Of a stretch of DNA of 64,000 bases, positions 42,089 to 53,453 are shown in pieces. The translations under genes were made by a program, and so were the position numbers. Numbering within the stretch: position 1 is the stretch's first letter; every line of letters begins with the position of its first letter. Source of the stretch: Daucus carota subsp. sativus (lineage: Eukaryota; Streptophyta; Magnoliopsida; Apiales; Apiaceae); assembly GCF_001625215.2 (NCBI RefSeq), contig NC_030389.2, positions 5,740,930-5,804,929 of the forward strand, in the 5' to 3' direction. The notes below the pieces were generated by a model. It was not told the DNA's origin. It was given only the letters and a program-made list of their open reading frames with translations, and ran no database searches.

Positions 42089-45000
42089 TCACGTCCTGCA
42101 CATGCAAGGTGTCAATGGATTTTCCCATATGTCATAGTTGGGGAAAGTTTCCTCTGGCAATCCAGTTCGTGTTTGGTGTGTAACAACTACATCATCTACA
42201 AAGGTCGCCCAGCCCATATAGGGGTCCCCTAAAGATTTTGATAATAGCCCCTTATCGGGTTTGATGGACTTCTGGCTGTGACCCATGTACCTACGGGCAC
42301 CAATAATAAGTTTAGCAAAATTGCCGCCATGAGTCATCACGAAAACATCAGACTTCAAGCAAACCAAGAAATCAAGGGCAGCTAGGCTTGTTACGTGCTT
42401 CCTAAATTCATCCAACTCCTCCTTTGCAGCTAACTCTTCCTTTGTGACCTGTAAGGAAGCCAAGACAATACGTTAAGTTCATTGTTTAATCGGAGAATTA
42501 ATGACATGAGGAATGAGAACTATAATGAGGGCGCAGCTGTCAAAAAGTTAGAACAGCTTTAAATAAATAAGGCATGTGATTAGAAACTGTACCCAGAAGC
42601 ACCTTGCAGTTATAAGTTGAAGAGAGACAAAGTATAAAAATAATCCTGATATTAAGCTTAAATTAAGAACTGATTTTTGGACACACACTTTTTAGTGCAA
42701 GTTTCCAAGGTGGACATAAATTTGATTATCTACAGCTCCATTGCTTTGAACACTGGATGTAGAGATCTGATATATTACCAAGTTAATTGTATCCTTATAG
42801 TAACTTTGACTAGACTCTGATTCTCATAGAATCTTATCTTACCCTTAAAGTTTCTTTTGCTTCTGATCCCCAACCTGCCTATTCTACTTCTATTTTTCCT
42901 CGCCGTTGTATAATCCAAGCAGTAGCAGTTTTAAGCACAGCAAAATCACGAAATAAATACAATTTAACAGATCCTTGTGTATGACAATTTTTGGTAACTA
43001 TTAGACATCCTAAAACTAGGAGAAGTGAATATGAATATCAATCAACTGTCTTACAAGATTTGGGAACATGTTACGCAATGGAGCCATTCGGTTTTGCCCT
43101 CCATGAACCTGCCCAGAAGCAACATATATTTGAGTTTCTTTAGGATAGCCCATTGCTCGAAGCATCACAGCCACTTCACCAGGCTCAAGAGGGCATCGAC
43201 CTTCCTTTCTCTTTTGCAGGGCTAATGACCACAAATGCGAACCATCCTAAAAATCATATTAAATAAAAAATCAGATTCCAAACGTGGGATGAGGAACACA
43301 ATTGAAGAAAGAAAAAATGTTTCTTATTCAATATTCAGTGCTTTAATATATTTAATGTTGAGAGCATTGATATAGTCATTTACTTTATGTTACTGAAACT
43401 CGAAAGGATCTTTGATTCAGACTTATTTTGCTCTACATGACCGGAAAGTTTATTTATTATTGACTCTAAAATTTCCAACTAAAATTTCCCTTTTTATTGG
43501 TAGAAATTATTACATTTTCACGACCCTTTTGCATTACAGAAATCCTTGGATTAGGGAATCATTCTGCGGTTATTTACTATAGACGTCCTAATTTCCATCC
43601 TCTTTCCTTACATTACTGGTCTTATTTCTTGTCCTACCTTTAATTGTGTGCATATTTTTTTCTTAAGCTAAAATATAATCTAATACTTTGTTCACCTTGT
43701 ACCGTCGAGGCCATTCTTTCTTTCTGTACATCCCCATTAAAACTTTCTCCAACCTTGTCGCCACAAAATCACAGAATGACAATCCTACCATCCCTTTCTC
43801 AAACCTAAGATGTAGAGCCCTATCGAAGAAGAGAGAGTTCGAAAATTTGAGGATTGTTATGAGTGAATTTGGAAGTATGAAGGCTATTACACTTGCAGAA
43901 CAGAAATACTTGTTCACTAACATGAAAGGATTGGTACTGGCTGTACGGTTCCTCATTCTAGACACAAGTTGATCGGCCATCTGCTGAATCTTGGGAAGAA
44001 ACTGCAAAGCGTGATAATTCACCTTGCACCTCAACTTGTTGATTTCAGGAGGAACATTATCATACCTGTACAAGATGAAAGTTGAATACATATATAATTG
44101 TATAACAGAAATCTGGACTTATAGATTAATTAATTTTTTGTACGTATACGACTTACCCAAGACGGTCAACAAATGGTTTTAGGGACATAATCTTCTTTTC
44201 CTTAATACGGGGTAGTACATTGTCAATATAGAACTGTGCAGGTGCGTACTTGGGAATGTTTTTCACAGTCCGTCTACAATCCATCAAAACAAAGTTCTTT
44301 TTAAAAGACTATATGATCTGTTGCTGCTCAAACAAAACCAGAATGCAAAACGAAAATTTCTATTTGACATTTCTGAATAAAATTGAGTAAGAAGCAGTAA
44401 TAGGTAAATGATAGTAATTTATCAAACCTTATACTGGTGAATAGCTCTGACTTGTCGGTGAACCACTCGGGAATATCCCGTACAATTTGCACATCATCCT
44501 TTAAGTAATCAATAAAATGATCGACATCAAATATATCTTCAAATTTTCTGCATGCATTCATGTAATACTATTTATGTTAACTTCATATCAATTAATAATG
44601 TGAGCAAATAAATCTAGCATGAATGTTTTGTGAAACAGGGTCACTTTTGATAGAAGAAATTAAGAGTCCCTATATGGTCCATACAACTTAGCACCTGAGA
44701 TTTTTCCTATCAAATAGGTGATGGAATTGAAATTCTAGCAACTCTACAGACAAACCCTTCATTCTCGCTCATAATTTTGAAAGTAAGACACCGGTCATCT
44801 ATTTTTTGAAATAAATATATCAAATCCAGAAATAGCAGATCGCACTTGATATATTTTAGCTAAAACCAGGAAAACCCCAATCTTAGAAAAGGTTATGGAC
44901 TTATGGTGGTAATCAAAAAAGATACTTGCAACTTTCTACATGTTTCTGAGTTCCACAATTTGTACAGTGATAAAAAATGTAGTGTATTCAGTAACATTGA

Positions 45001-48000
45001 TATAACAATAGCAAAATAGTGTTAGGGTTGTAACATAGAGCACCCTTACATAGAAAAAAAGTAGTATCTTTAAATCTCCGGTTTGACTCGACTAATTTGA
45101 ATGGAAAAAATATTCAAGTGTATATTAACTCGTGAGATATTGTGTCATGACTGCTCTCATTCTTTGACGGACTGTTTGTGTTCATTCCTATATTATTGGA
45201 CATGCTCAAAAGGGACTTGCGTTAAGCGTTATATTACAAAAAAATGTTTTATCTTATTTTTTCCAAAATGGTCAACGGGAATATTTATTAATTCTACCCA
45301 TGCCTCACGGCTCACGGCATAAATCCTCAACCTCTTACTACCAAAAGGAGGGGTAGGCCAAAGCCGGAGATAACAGAACAAAATTGCAAAAGTTCTAATA
45401 CAATATCACTAACGTTTGGTCTTTCCAAATCTGATCCTGCTTTAACACTGGCAAAATAAGTGTGGCATTCATTATTTTGGCCACAGCAACAGCATTACAT
45501 ATCTGCACAAAAGAAATACAACTCTTGTAAATAACCCTCAGCTTAGTTATTATAAAAATGCTAAATATGCAAGAACTTCACTGATAATCTGACATTTGAA
45601 TACATTTTGGGGTAAATTTGACTTCCCCAACGGTAGGCACTAGGCATATTACACATAATGACAACAATGACATTGGAGATGCTTGCAAATATTTCCTATT
45701 AACAGCATTCTATATTTGGTTTTTGTTTCATATCCCAGCTGAAATATTTGCTCACTTCTCTTTTCACCTCTCTTCCCCTCTCATTTGTCATGTAAATTTT
45801 TCTACCTTTAATTGCTTTCCCTTTATTTATATATCACTTTAACTACAAAATTTGTTAGTTGTCTTCTATTTTCGAATTCCCTAAATCATCCACATGACAA
45901 AAATGAAGACAAATACAAATCCTATACACAGTGTTGTATTTGCGGGCGCCGGAAGCACCAGTTCATCATTCATCAAGAATTAGCAAAGTATGAAATAAAG
46001 AATCAAGCCATAGTCCAAAAATTTGATAATTATTAAAATTATTTAAAAATTCCATGATGAATATTTTGCTTTGCAGATTAAGGAGGACGGAAACTTCATG
46101 AAGAAGGATATGCAGCCTTAACTTCAAGACCAGGGATGGATCAATCTTATCTCCAGATGATAAGTGAGAAAATGGATAGGATGGGGTGTATACCTTTTAA
46201 ATCAAATTGTTTTGTTTAATGTCTCATAAACTAAAACTGGCTAAGATCAATGTGGTGGAGATGTAAAAAGTTAATCGTCATCCATCAACTTCCATGCTTT
46301 ATGAAGAATTAACTATTAATATTACGTGCTTAAAGGAAGCTACCTACTTATCATTCTTCACTATGAAGTATGAACATTTAAAAACCTGAAGCTATAAAAA
46401 AAAACTCGAAAAATCTCCCTAGAACTTAGATATATGCATGTTTACAGTGAAAACAGTATAAGAAATGATGGTTATATACATGCTTGCAGTAATAAAGGTT
46501 AATATTATATATACTGACAGATATATAACATAATTATCTGCTAATATAAGATCCATAAGAGAAATAATGGAAGATGAAGAAGAAAGAAACACGGCAAAGG
46601 AAGAGTATCAACAAAGAGTGGGAATACAAAATATCACCAAAAAAGTAAGAAAGAGAAAACTGATGAGTTCTCCTAGTCAACTTTTTGCACAAAGACTAGA
46701 TGTTTTACGCAATGCAGAAGAAGATAAGAGTATGGACAAAGAAACTAATTTCCCCTACCACACTTTGGTTTATTCCATCAATGCACCCCCACGAATATTT
46801 AAGAGTCAAACTCCACTATCTTCGAGACTAAAAGGCTAGATAATATATGCAACTTAAATTTAAACATACAACAAATCCAAAACTAATAAAGTTGATCTGA
46901 CTATCAAAACTTACAGCAATTCGTTGCTGGTTTAGCCCACCCTCTGCATGTATAAATATATAGCCATTTGTTTCATTCGCGGATGGAAGATCTGCAAGGA
47001 GATAATGAAAATGTGAAGGATTGAATATTGATAAACTGGAGTTCAGAGATAAATGCCCAGCACATCTAACTATTTCCATTTTTTACTGTATAAAGAATAT
47101 TTTTTGTTCATGATATTAGTATGATAAGAACAGAACCCAAACGAGCATTCTTTTTAACATTTCAGTAATGCAGATGGTACCCGAAATAAAAACAAAAGCG
47201 TCGGTAATATAGATCTTGATAGATGCCATAAAGAATGATATATGTACAGTGTTAACATATTAGAGGTTTAGTACCTGCTATTGCATCAACACGTCGCTCA
47301 GCACATGGCTTCCATGAAGTCGTGGCTGAATGAGGATTCTCCCACAATGAAGGAGGCTCCTTAACCTAATATAGAAGCAATAATATCTATATTCAAATTG
47401 TGTGTCTATCTGTCTGTTAAAAAAAATTAATAGCTGCAAGTGGTAGAGAGGAAAATAAAATAAATTAATATGTGAAAGGAAATGATACTCCACTATAACT
47501 TACTCGTGGACACCGAAGAGCAATGCCATCTTTAATGCACAGGTATGGAGCACTCTAAAATCAAATGACACAACAGATTAAGTAGTGCTTTTTGTTAGAC
47601 TAAAATGAATTTAACGTGAAAGGAGTATATTAGTTAAAAATAATAATCACATTAGTAACAAGCATGATATATCATCTCTGCTAAAATGAATCTATAATAG
47701 GACATGAACATAGATCTAATAGGTAAAGAAACCGAACAATGTTATAGTGTAGAAGGAAACGCGAAGTTCCCTATATACTATTGTACAGACCAAAACAAGT
47801 GTTCAGATTGAGGTGGGCAAAAGATCCAAAGTAGTGAGTCGCGAAATGAAAATGATATAAGATATCCTATGTCCAACTAAAAGCCATTTTGGTTAGGAAG
47901 ATATGTACCCTAATTAAGGAAAGCAACCAAGTCAGTCATATAAAGTTGACACACACTAGGTAAGGTTGTACTAAATTTATCTCTCATCTCCTAAAAGTGG

Positions 48001-48655
48001 GATATTTTGTAAGGAGGAAGGAGTTCTGAGCCGTTTTTTTTTTACAGTCTGCTCTCTCTCTCTCTCTAAGCAAAGTTGCAGTCTTCTCTAATGTCTCTCT
48101 CCCCCTCCTTCCCTCCCTCTCTGTCACTCTCTCTCTCCCCTCCCTCTCTCTCACTCTTCCTATCCCTCCTCCACCTCCTCTCTCTCTCTCTCAGAGACAC
48201 ATATTCTAGTAGCACAATGTAATTGCATAATTCAGACTAAAATGCAAAACAACTAGTTAACTTACTAATCAATCAAAAAACAAGCCTAAGACTTTCCCTA
48301 ACTTAATCACACACAAAATGTACCAACAATTACACATCACCACACCACAATCCAGTCCAACAATCACAAAACAAACTAAAACACTCACTAATCGATCAAC
48401 GAGCGACGACAAGGAGACCAACGCAGCCAGCATTATCGCAACAAGCAGGAAAACAGAGATCTTGGAGCTCAGAAAATGAGAATGAGTTAACCTAGTCTCG
48501 TCATTCACGAAAAAGAAGCGGAAGCGATCTCTAGAGTGACGGTCACGGCCAACGTCGTTGGAAATGTTGCCTGGGGCTGTTAGTGGTGTGGTGCCTTCGT
48601 GTGGAGACGGCGTCGTTCGGCTGCCCACTGATAACGAGTGGCGGAGCTCCGCCAT
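42089..48655 (-). CDS. GDP-fucose protein O-fucosyltransferase family protein
   Basis: Eleven minus-strand exons: 48655-48389, 47554-47504, 47365-47275, 46991-46915, 45502-45414, 44547-44428, 44273-44157, 44065-43922, 43819-43696, 43246-43055, 42448-42089. They give 543 residues. It is a type II Golgi-type protein: a cytosolic tail rich in Arg, then a membrane span at about 65-83. The O-FucT domain follows, with TSWKPCA, HAEGGLNQQRIA, LPVLKQDQIWKD, the donor-binding block ALHLRFEKGMVG (Arg324) and the C-terminal MTHGGNFAKLI (His464). Plant members of this large family are Golgi glycosyltransferases acting on pectin or protein; the acceptor cannot be told here. The ATG at 48655 is chosen over an in-frame ATG at 48781 because the upstream part is low-complexity and unlike family members. 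The intron splitting the HLRFE region is only 102 bp. The gene is intact. Confidence 0.92.
48055..48202. repeat. CT-rich microsatellite in O-fucosyltransferase intron 1
   Basis: Runs of CTCTCT, CCCTCC and related pyrimidine units between the first and second coding exons. Non-coding. Confidence 0.9.
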
Positions 48656-48992
48656 GCGTGACGGTGGTGAAGTGGTGTTTGTGAGATTTGGGTGATGTGA
48701 GTGTGATGGATGGAGAGAGATTTTTTTATGAATTAAGAAAATATATGATAGATATTGTAAATTTGAAATTCTACCTATCAAAATAAAATTTGGCTACGGA
48801 TGTATACTTTATTTTTCAATTTAATTTACAGATTATATAATAAATTTTATATACTATGTTATGTGCAAGAAAAAAGGAATTTTTTTTATAATTTTGATAT
48901 TATATCCATGATAATTCTAAAGATTTTCTCTTTCGCATTAGTGATAGGAAAGATATCAATTTTTAAAATTGTTTTATAAAATATTATTTTTT

Positions 48993-50095
48993 GGGTTAAT
49001 TGGCAGTTTGGTCACTCAACTGACCACAAACTTGCAAGTGAGTCATTCAACTGAAAAAACTTTCAGTCAAATAACTAAACTTTTTAAAACTTTCAATCAG
49101 GTCACTTGCCGTTAGTGACGTTAAAAACTTGACGGAAGGATGAGTTGGCAAGATGAGTTGTCCAAATCAGTACAAGTGGCATGTACACATCAGTTATGTA
49201 TTTTCACTCGACCCATAACCCAATTATATATATGAAACCTTTTTCCTAATTAACAACATAGAGTAAACTAAAATTAATTAATATACATCAACATCATCAT
49301 CTTCACGCACGCAAAGAGATGGCTTTGAATTTGTACATCCATCGGAAGTGAAGTTATCTCGTGGGTCTTAATCTACTGTACAAGCTCCTACAAATCACTC
49401 ATATCAACAATCAACAAAGCCTCCAAGAAGCTTGAGACCATGAAGACCAATCCCACTGTCTCAAAAATCTCAGTGAAAGAATCGAAGAACAAGAAGATCG
49501 ATAAAGTGGAGACTATGTTGAAAGAATCGAGTTGCGACTTGTATGGTGCAAGAGGAGAGAAGTACGGTGCTTGATAAGATAAGATTGAGGAGATTTTAAG
49601 GGTTTTTTAAGGAGAGTGGGGATGATGGTGTGGGGAAGAAGAGGGGTTTTGGGGTTGAGGAGCTGAGAATTAAGGAGAATATGGAAGTGAAAAGTAGGGA
49701 TGTTGTGGTTAGGGATGCTTCCCAATGGTTTAGGTGATCAGGATGGTGGTATTGGGGAATGGATTCATTCTTATGCACACAATGTGTTTGCTGAAATGTT
49801 TAAAAGAGATGTGATTGTTTAGAAATTGAAGGTTTATGACCTGATTTAATGGAGTGGATCGGGTCAAGTTATATGGGTATTTGTTGATGTGGTTGCTTAT
49901 TTGGATCTTGTCATATAACAATTTAACGCATTCTGTTAAAGTCAAAGGTGAATTAACGGCCGTGAAAATTTGTAAATGTTTAGTGACCTAATTGAAAGTT
50001 ATAATGAGTTTAATGATTCGTTTGTAAGTTTTTTGAGTTTGATGATCCACTTGCAAGTTGGGTGTCAGTTGAGTGATGAAAACGCCATTTAACCC
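48993..50095. mobile_element. Non-autonomous Mutator-like element (Pack-MULE)
   Basis: A 1.1 kb element whose ends begin GGGTTAATTGGC on the left and, inverted, GGGTTAAATGGC on the right. The inverted similarity runs for roughly 115 bases and includes CACTCAACTGAC, ACTTGCAAGTG and ACTTTCAAT. The 10 bases ATTATTTTTT flank both sides (48983-48992 and 50096-50105), the 9-11 bp duplication expected of Mutator-like insertion. No transposase is encoded. The interior (about 49320-49830) is higher in GC than the flanks and carries gene-derived sequence. Confidence 0.9.
49350..49541 (+). pseudogene. Captured fragment of a TMCO1-like (ER calcium-load channel) gene
   Basis: Reading the plus strand from 49350 gives about 64 codons without a stop: EVISWVLIYCTSSYKSL, then TINKASKKLETMKT, then KKIDKVETMLKESSCDL. 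This matches the region after the first membrane span of plant TMCO1-like proteins (coiled-coil with SYKSL and KASKKLE). It lacks the start, the remaining spans and the end, so it is a transduplicated piece, not a working gene. Downstream sequence to about 49830 holds another coding-like stretch (ESGDDGVGKKRGFGVEELRI) of unknown origin. Confidence 0.8.
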
Positions 50096-50191
50096 ATTAT
50101 TTTTTTGTCTGTCATGTTTAAAATTACTAATCTTTTTTAAGATGATTATATGAGAGGATGAAGGCCCAAAATAATTGTTTTTAATAGTTGT

Positions 50192-50867
50192 TGCCCAAAT
50201 TAACCAGGGGCGCGGCCGGGGCCGAAATTAACCAGACAAACAAGCGTGTATCTCATTCTCCGCATACGCATCTTATAGATGCGTGATATACCCTTCCCAA
50301 ATTCTCGGCCCAAATTCAGATGCCTCATACTCGCATTTGCAGGATGCGAGAAAGCCCATAACGAGACCTAAGTCTTACTTAACAAAACAATATCATCACT
50401 AAAATCAACACGAGCATCTGCATCAACACTAAAATCACTAAGATCTGGGTCAACAAATGATTCAAAGACGGGATCAATATAACAAATATCAATTAAAATT
50501 CACCAACAAAGCCTATAAATGTCACTATATCACAATATATTCAAGCCAATTCAATATGAAAAGCCCTAAAAATGATATTAAAACTTACATATAGTCGAAG
50601 TTGATCTCCTAAATTGATATAGTCTTCATTGACGGTAAAAAATCTTCGAAAAGCACTGGCGACGGAGAGGATATAAGAAGGCACTTTGTTCAATTGGGCG
50701 TGAATTGTGTGTATATGTTGGGTTTGTGTGTATATGTTGGGTTAGTAGGATAGCGAAATAGAAGGGAAGTAGAAGCTGGGTTTTATTTTACATCATACTC
50801 GCATTTCTTGGATGCGAGGTCGTGTAGATAAATTGGGCCCCTACAGCGACCTTGGTTATTTCGGGCA
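50192..50867. mobile_element. Probable inverted-repeat DNA transposon remnant
   Basis: The left end TGCCCAAATTAACCAGGG and the right end, inverted, TGCCCGAAATAACCAAGG match at 15 of 18 positions. The interior repeats short units such as CTCGCAT and GATGCG. No clear target duplication and no coding frame. Confidence 0.5.
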
Positions 50868-51154
50868 TCAAGTATATAAAATTAAGATATATAGGGCAAT
50901 TTCTCTATATGAGATGCGTATTTATTGGAATGAGTGTTACATACAATGCGTGTTTGGATAAGATACTTTTGGTTTAAAAGCGGTAAAAGTCAATTTCCTC
51001 TTATTCTATGCCCGTTTGGCAAATTTTGAAAAGAGATTAATTAAAATAAAAGAAGTCCATGAAAAAAGCTACCAAACCTAATTTTTTTTCAGGTGTCAAC
51101 TTCTTGTTAACAGAAGATGAACTCACAACTCAGCTTCTTCTAATGTTCAGCAAC

Positions 51155-51352
51155 CAGTGGCGGACTTAGAATTTTTTGCTAGTGGGTGCCTTATATAAAT
51201 GTTAACGAATATCAGGAGAAGATTTAGAGTACTGAGAAGCAGGGAGACGGTTAACGTTTTCTTTTCCACTCTTATTTTTTACTGTATATAATAGATTTAG
51301 GAGCAGCCAGGTGGGTTCCTTGGCACCCAGTACCAAGGCTGTAGGTCCGCTC
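51155..51352. mobile_element. Small MITE, CAGTGGCGGA-type ends
   Basis: The left end CAGTGGCGGACTTAG and the inner TGGGTGCC match the inverted right end GAGCGGACCTACAG and TGGGTGCC over about 35 bases. Length is about 200 bp. The ends resemble hAT-type MITEs. The target duplication is not clear. Confidence 0.5.
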
Positions 51353-52445
51353 ATGTCAACAACGCTTTTCCCCACCTCTGTTCTCGTTGCAGCTCTTTAA
51401 TTAACAAATCACTGGTGAAGATCGATTTTGAATATGCATCAGTACACATAAAATTCAAATACATATCCAAATATAAATTCAAAACACGGGGTTCAATGAT
51501 ATGATCGAAAAAGATCAATATCCACGCGATCAGATCAGATTGTTTTGACATACCAGATCACAAATTAACTAATTAAATTTTCTCCACTTTACCTCAAATG
51601 TGAATGTAATGCCATATTATATAACCATATATGATACAAGTTCAATATTATATTCTTTATGAATATTTTTGTTAAATATAAAAAACATAGAACAAGAACA
51701 AAATGTTTTGAAACAATATCAAAAAATTCCTATTTGTTAAGAAATAATATTATTTTCCAAACAAGTAGTTAAATCTACTTTCAAAATAGTTGTATTATTA
51801 TGAATAAGTTAAGTTCTATGGAGTACACAAAAATATTGGAGTATTAGAGTACAAGTCTTAATTTTTTAGTTTAATCATAAATAATATATTTGATTATACA
51901 AATTTATATACAATCTATCATTTATAAGTTGTCTTGCACATAATTGTCTATCAATCTTTAATATCTTTCAACTTTAACAAGTATTAACATTATTGTTCTG
52001 CTTATTAGTTATATTGCAGAACATACAGTACTGAAGTCATTATTCTACCTTTTGATTACAATGCTTATGTTGTGTATAACATAATGTGCAGTTTATTAAA
52101 TGTTTATGAATATTATTGAACAAAAAAATTGAAATTTAGATGAATAGATTACATTTTATCCAACTTTGTACTCCAATACTCCAATATATTGTGTACTACA
52201 TTGAACTTTACTCTATTATGAATATTTTATTCAAATGTCATATTCTAATCTTCATTTTTTGGATAAATGAAAAAGCTTGTAAGCTTAATATACACACGAA
52301 CATACTCAAAGTTGTATGTATAATCATCAGTCCAAAACCCTGGCTATACCTCTTTCAGCACCCAGGCCATCTTATTTCTATCTCATATACATATCATTTG
52401 TGCTTCTATATATCTATATATCTCTTCCTCTTCTTCTTCTTCAAG

Positions 52446-53453
52446 GTACAGTCTTTACTCTTATATTAAACTTTTCAATTTGTTCTCGCAAGTGGTTTTT
52501 TTCCTGATTGAATTGTTTATCAGTCTTGTAATTGTTTGTCATTTTATGGGTTTTGTGTTAATTTTGTTATGTTGGGTTGTATGATATTTGATGATTTAAT
52601 ATAAGAATGATGTTTTTCTAATAAAGATTGTACCTTTCTTGTTAATTATGGTGGCCCTTTTGATTGTTTGGATTGTATACGAGATTTTTGTGGGTGTGGA
52701 AGCTATTGGTTTTGAGGTGTGGTTGATTAGTTTGTTTGTATTGAAATTTCGAGGCAAACCATTTTCAAGGGGGTGGACATATTGATTATTTGTTGAAGTG
52801 ATATAGGGTTGTATTTCTGGGTTTTGGGCCGTCAATTTTGTATCATTTTAAATCTCGTGCGTTGATTCTGCACCACAATATAAGCTTAATTGGGTATTAG
52901 ACGGGTCCGATTAATACTTCTGCGTTGGAATATAAAAACTTCAAGTTCATAATTTATTAGTTCATATGCTAAAGATTCATGATCGTAATAGCTATACTGT
53001 CACAACTGTGCTACATTGAACTGGTCTAGGACTTGAATTGACCATAGTATGCGGCAACTGCATATCCGTCCGAAGTTGGAGTTATTTTTGGCAAAAGTGA
53101 TCGTGATAATATTACCCAGCTCTAATATCTCCGGATATATTACTAGTACATTTTTATGTATGTATCACATATCTGTAAAGTTGAAATGGCCAGAATTTGT
53201 GCAAGGCATTACTTTTCTCTATCTAAGGCACTGGGATCAAATGTTGCTAACTTGCTATAAACATGTATTTTGCACGCTTATGTTGTAGAGTATACTGGGA
53301 GTATTTCCTCTCTCTACTGTCTGTATGCACTATTCAAGTTCTTATATTTGCTTTGGAACACCTGGGATTTCCTTAGTAATTAACACATGGAATGCTAGAA
53401 ATCCCTTGTAAGCCTGATCAGAGTTTGTGTAACACTTTAACTTCTGTATGTAG
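52446..53453 (+). other. Predicted leader (5' UTR) intron of the SWIM gene
   Basis: A CT-rich leader ends in TTCTTCTTCAAG with a GT donor at 52446, and an acceptor TATGTAG ends at 53453, directly before the ATG. Leader introns of this kind are common in plants. Inferred from splice signals only. Confidence 0.45.

Larger units (their letters stand above)
48656..53453. other. Transposon-rich spacer between O-fucosyltransferase and SWIM genes
   Basis: A divergent intergenic region. It carries three inverted-repeat elements in a row (48993-50095, 50192-50867, 51155-51352), AT-rich sequence, and then the promoter, leader exon and leader intron of the SWIM gene. No intact gene. Confidence 0.6.

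Noticed and set aside
48656-48781. Upstream in-frame ATG of the O-fucosyltransferase gene
   Set aside because: The added residues are low-complexity and would sit in front of the normal Arg-rich cytosolic tail. The ATG at 48655 matches the family.
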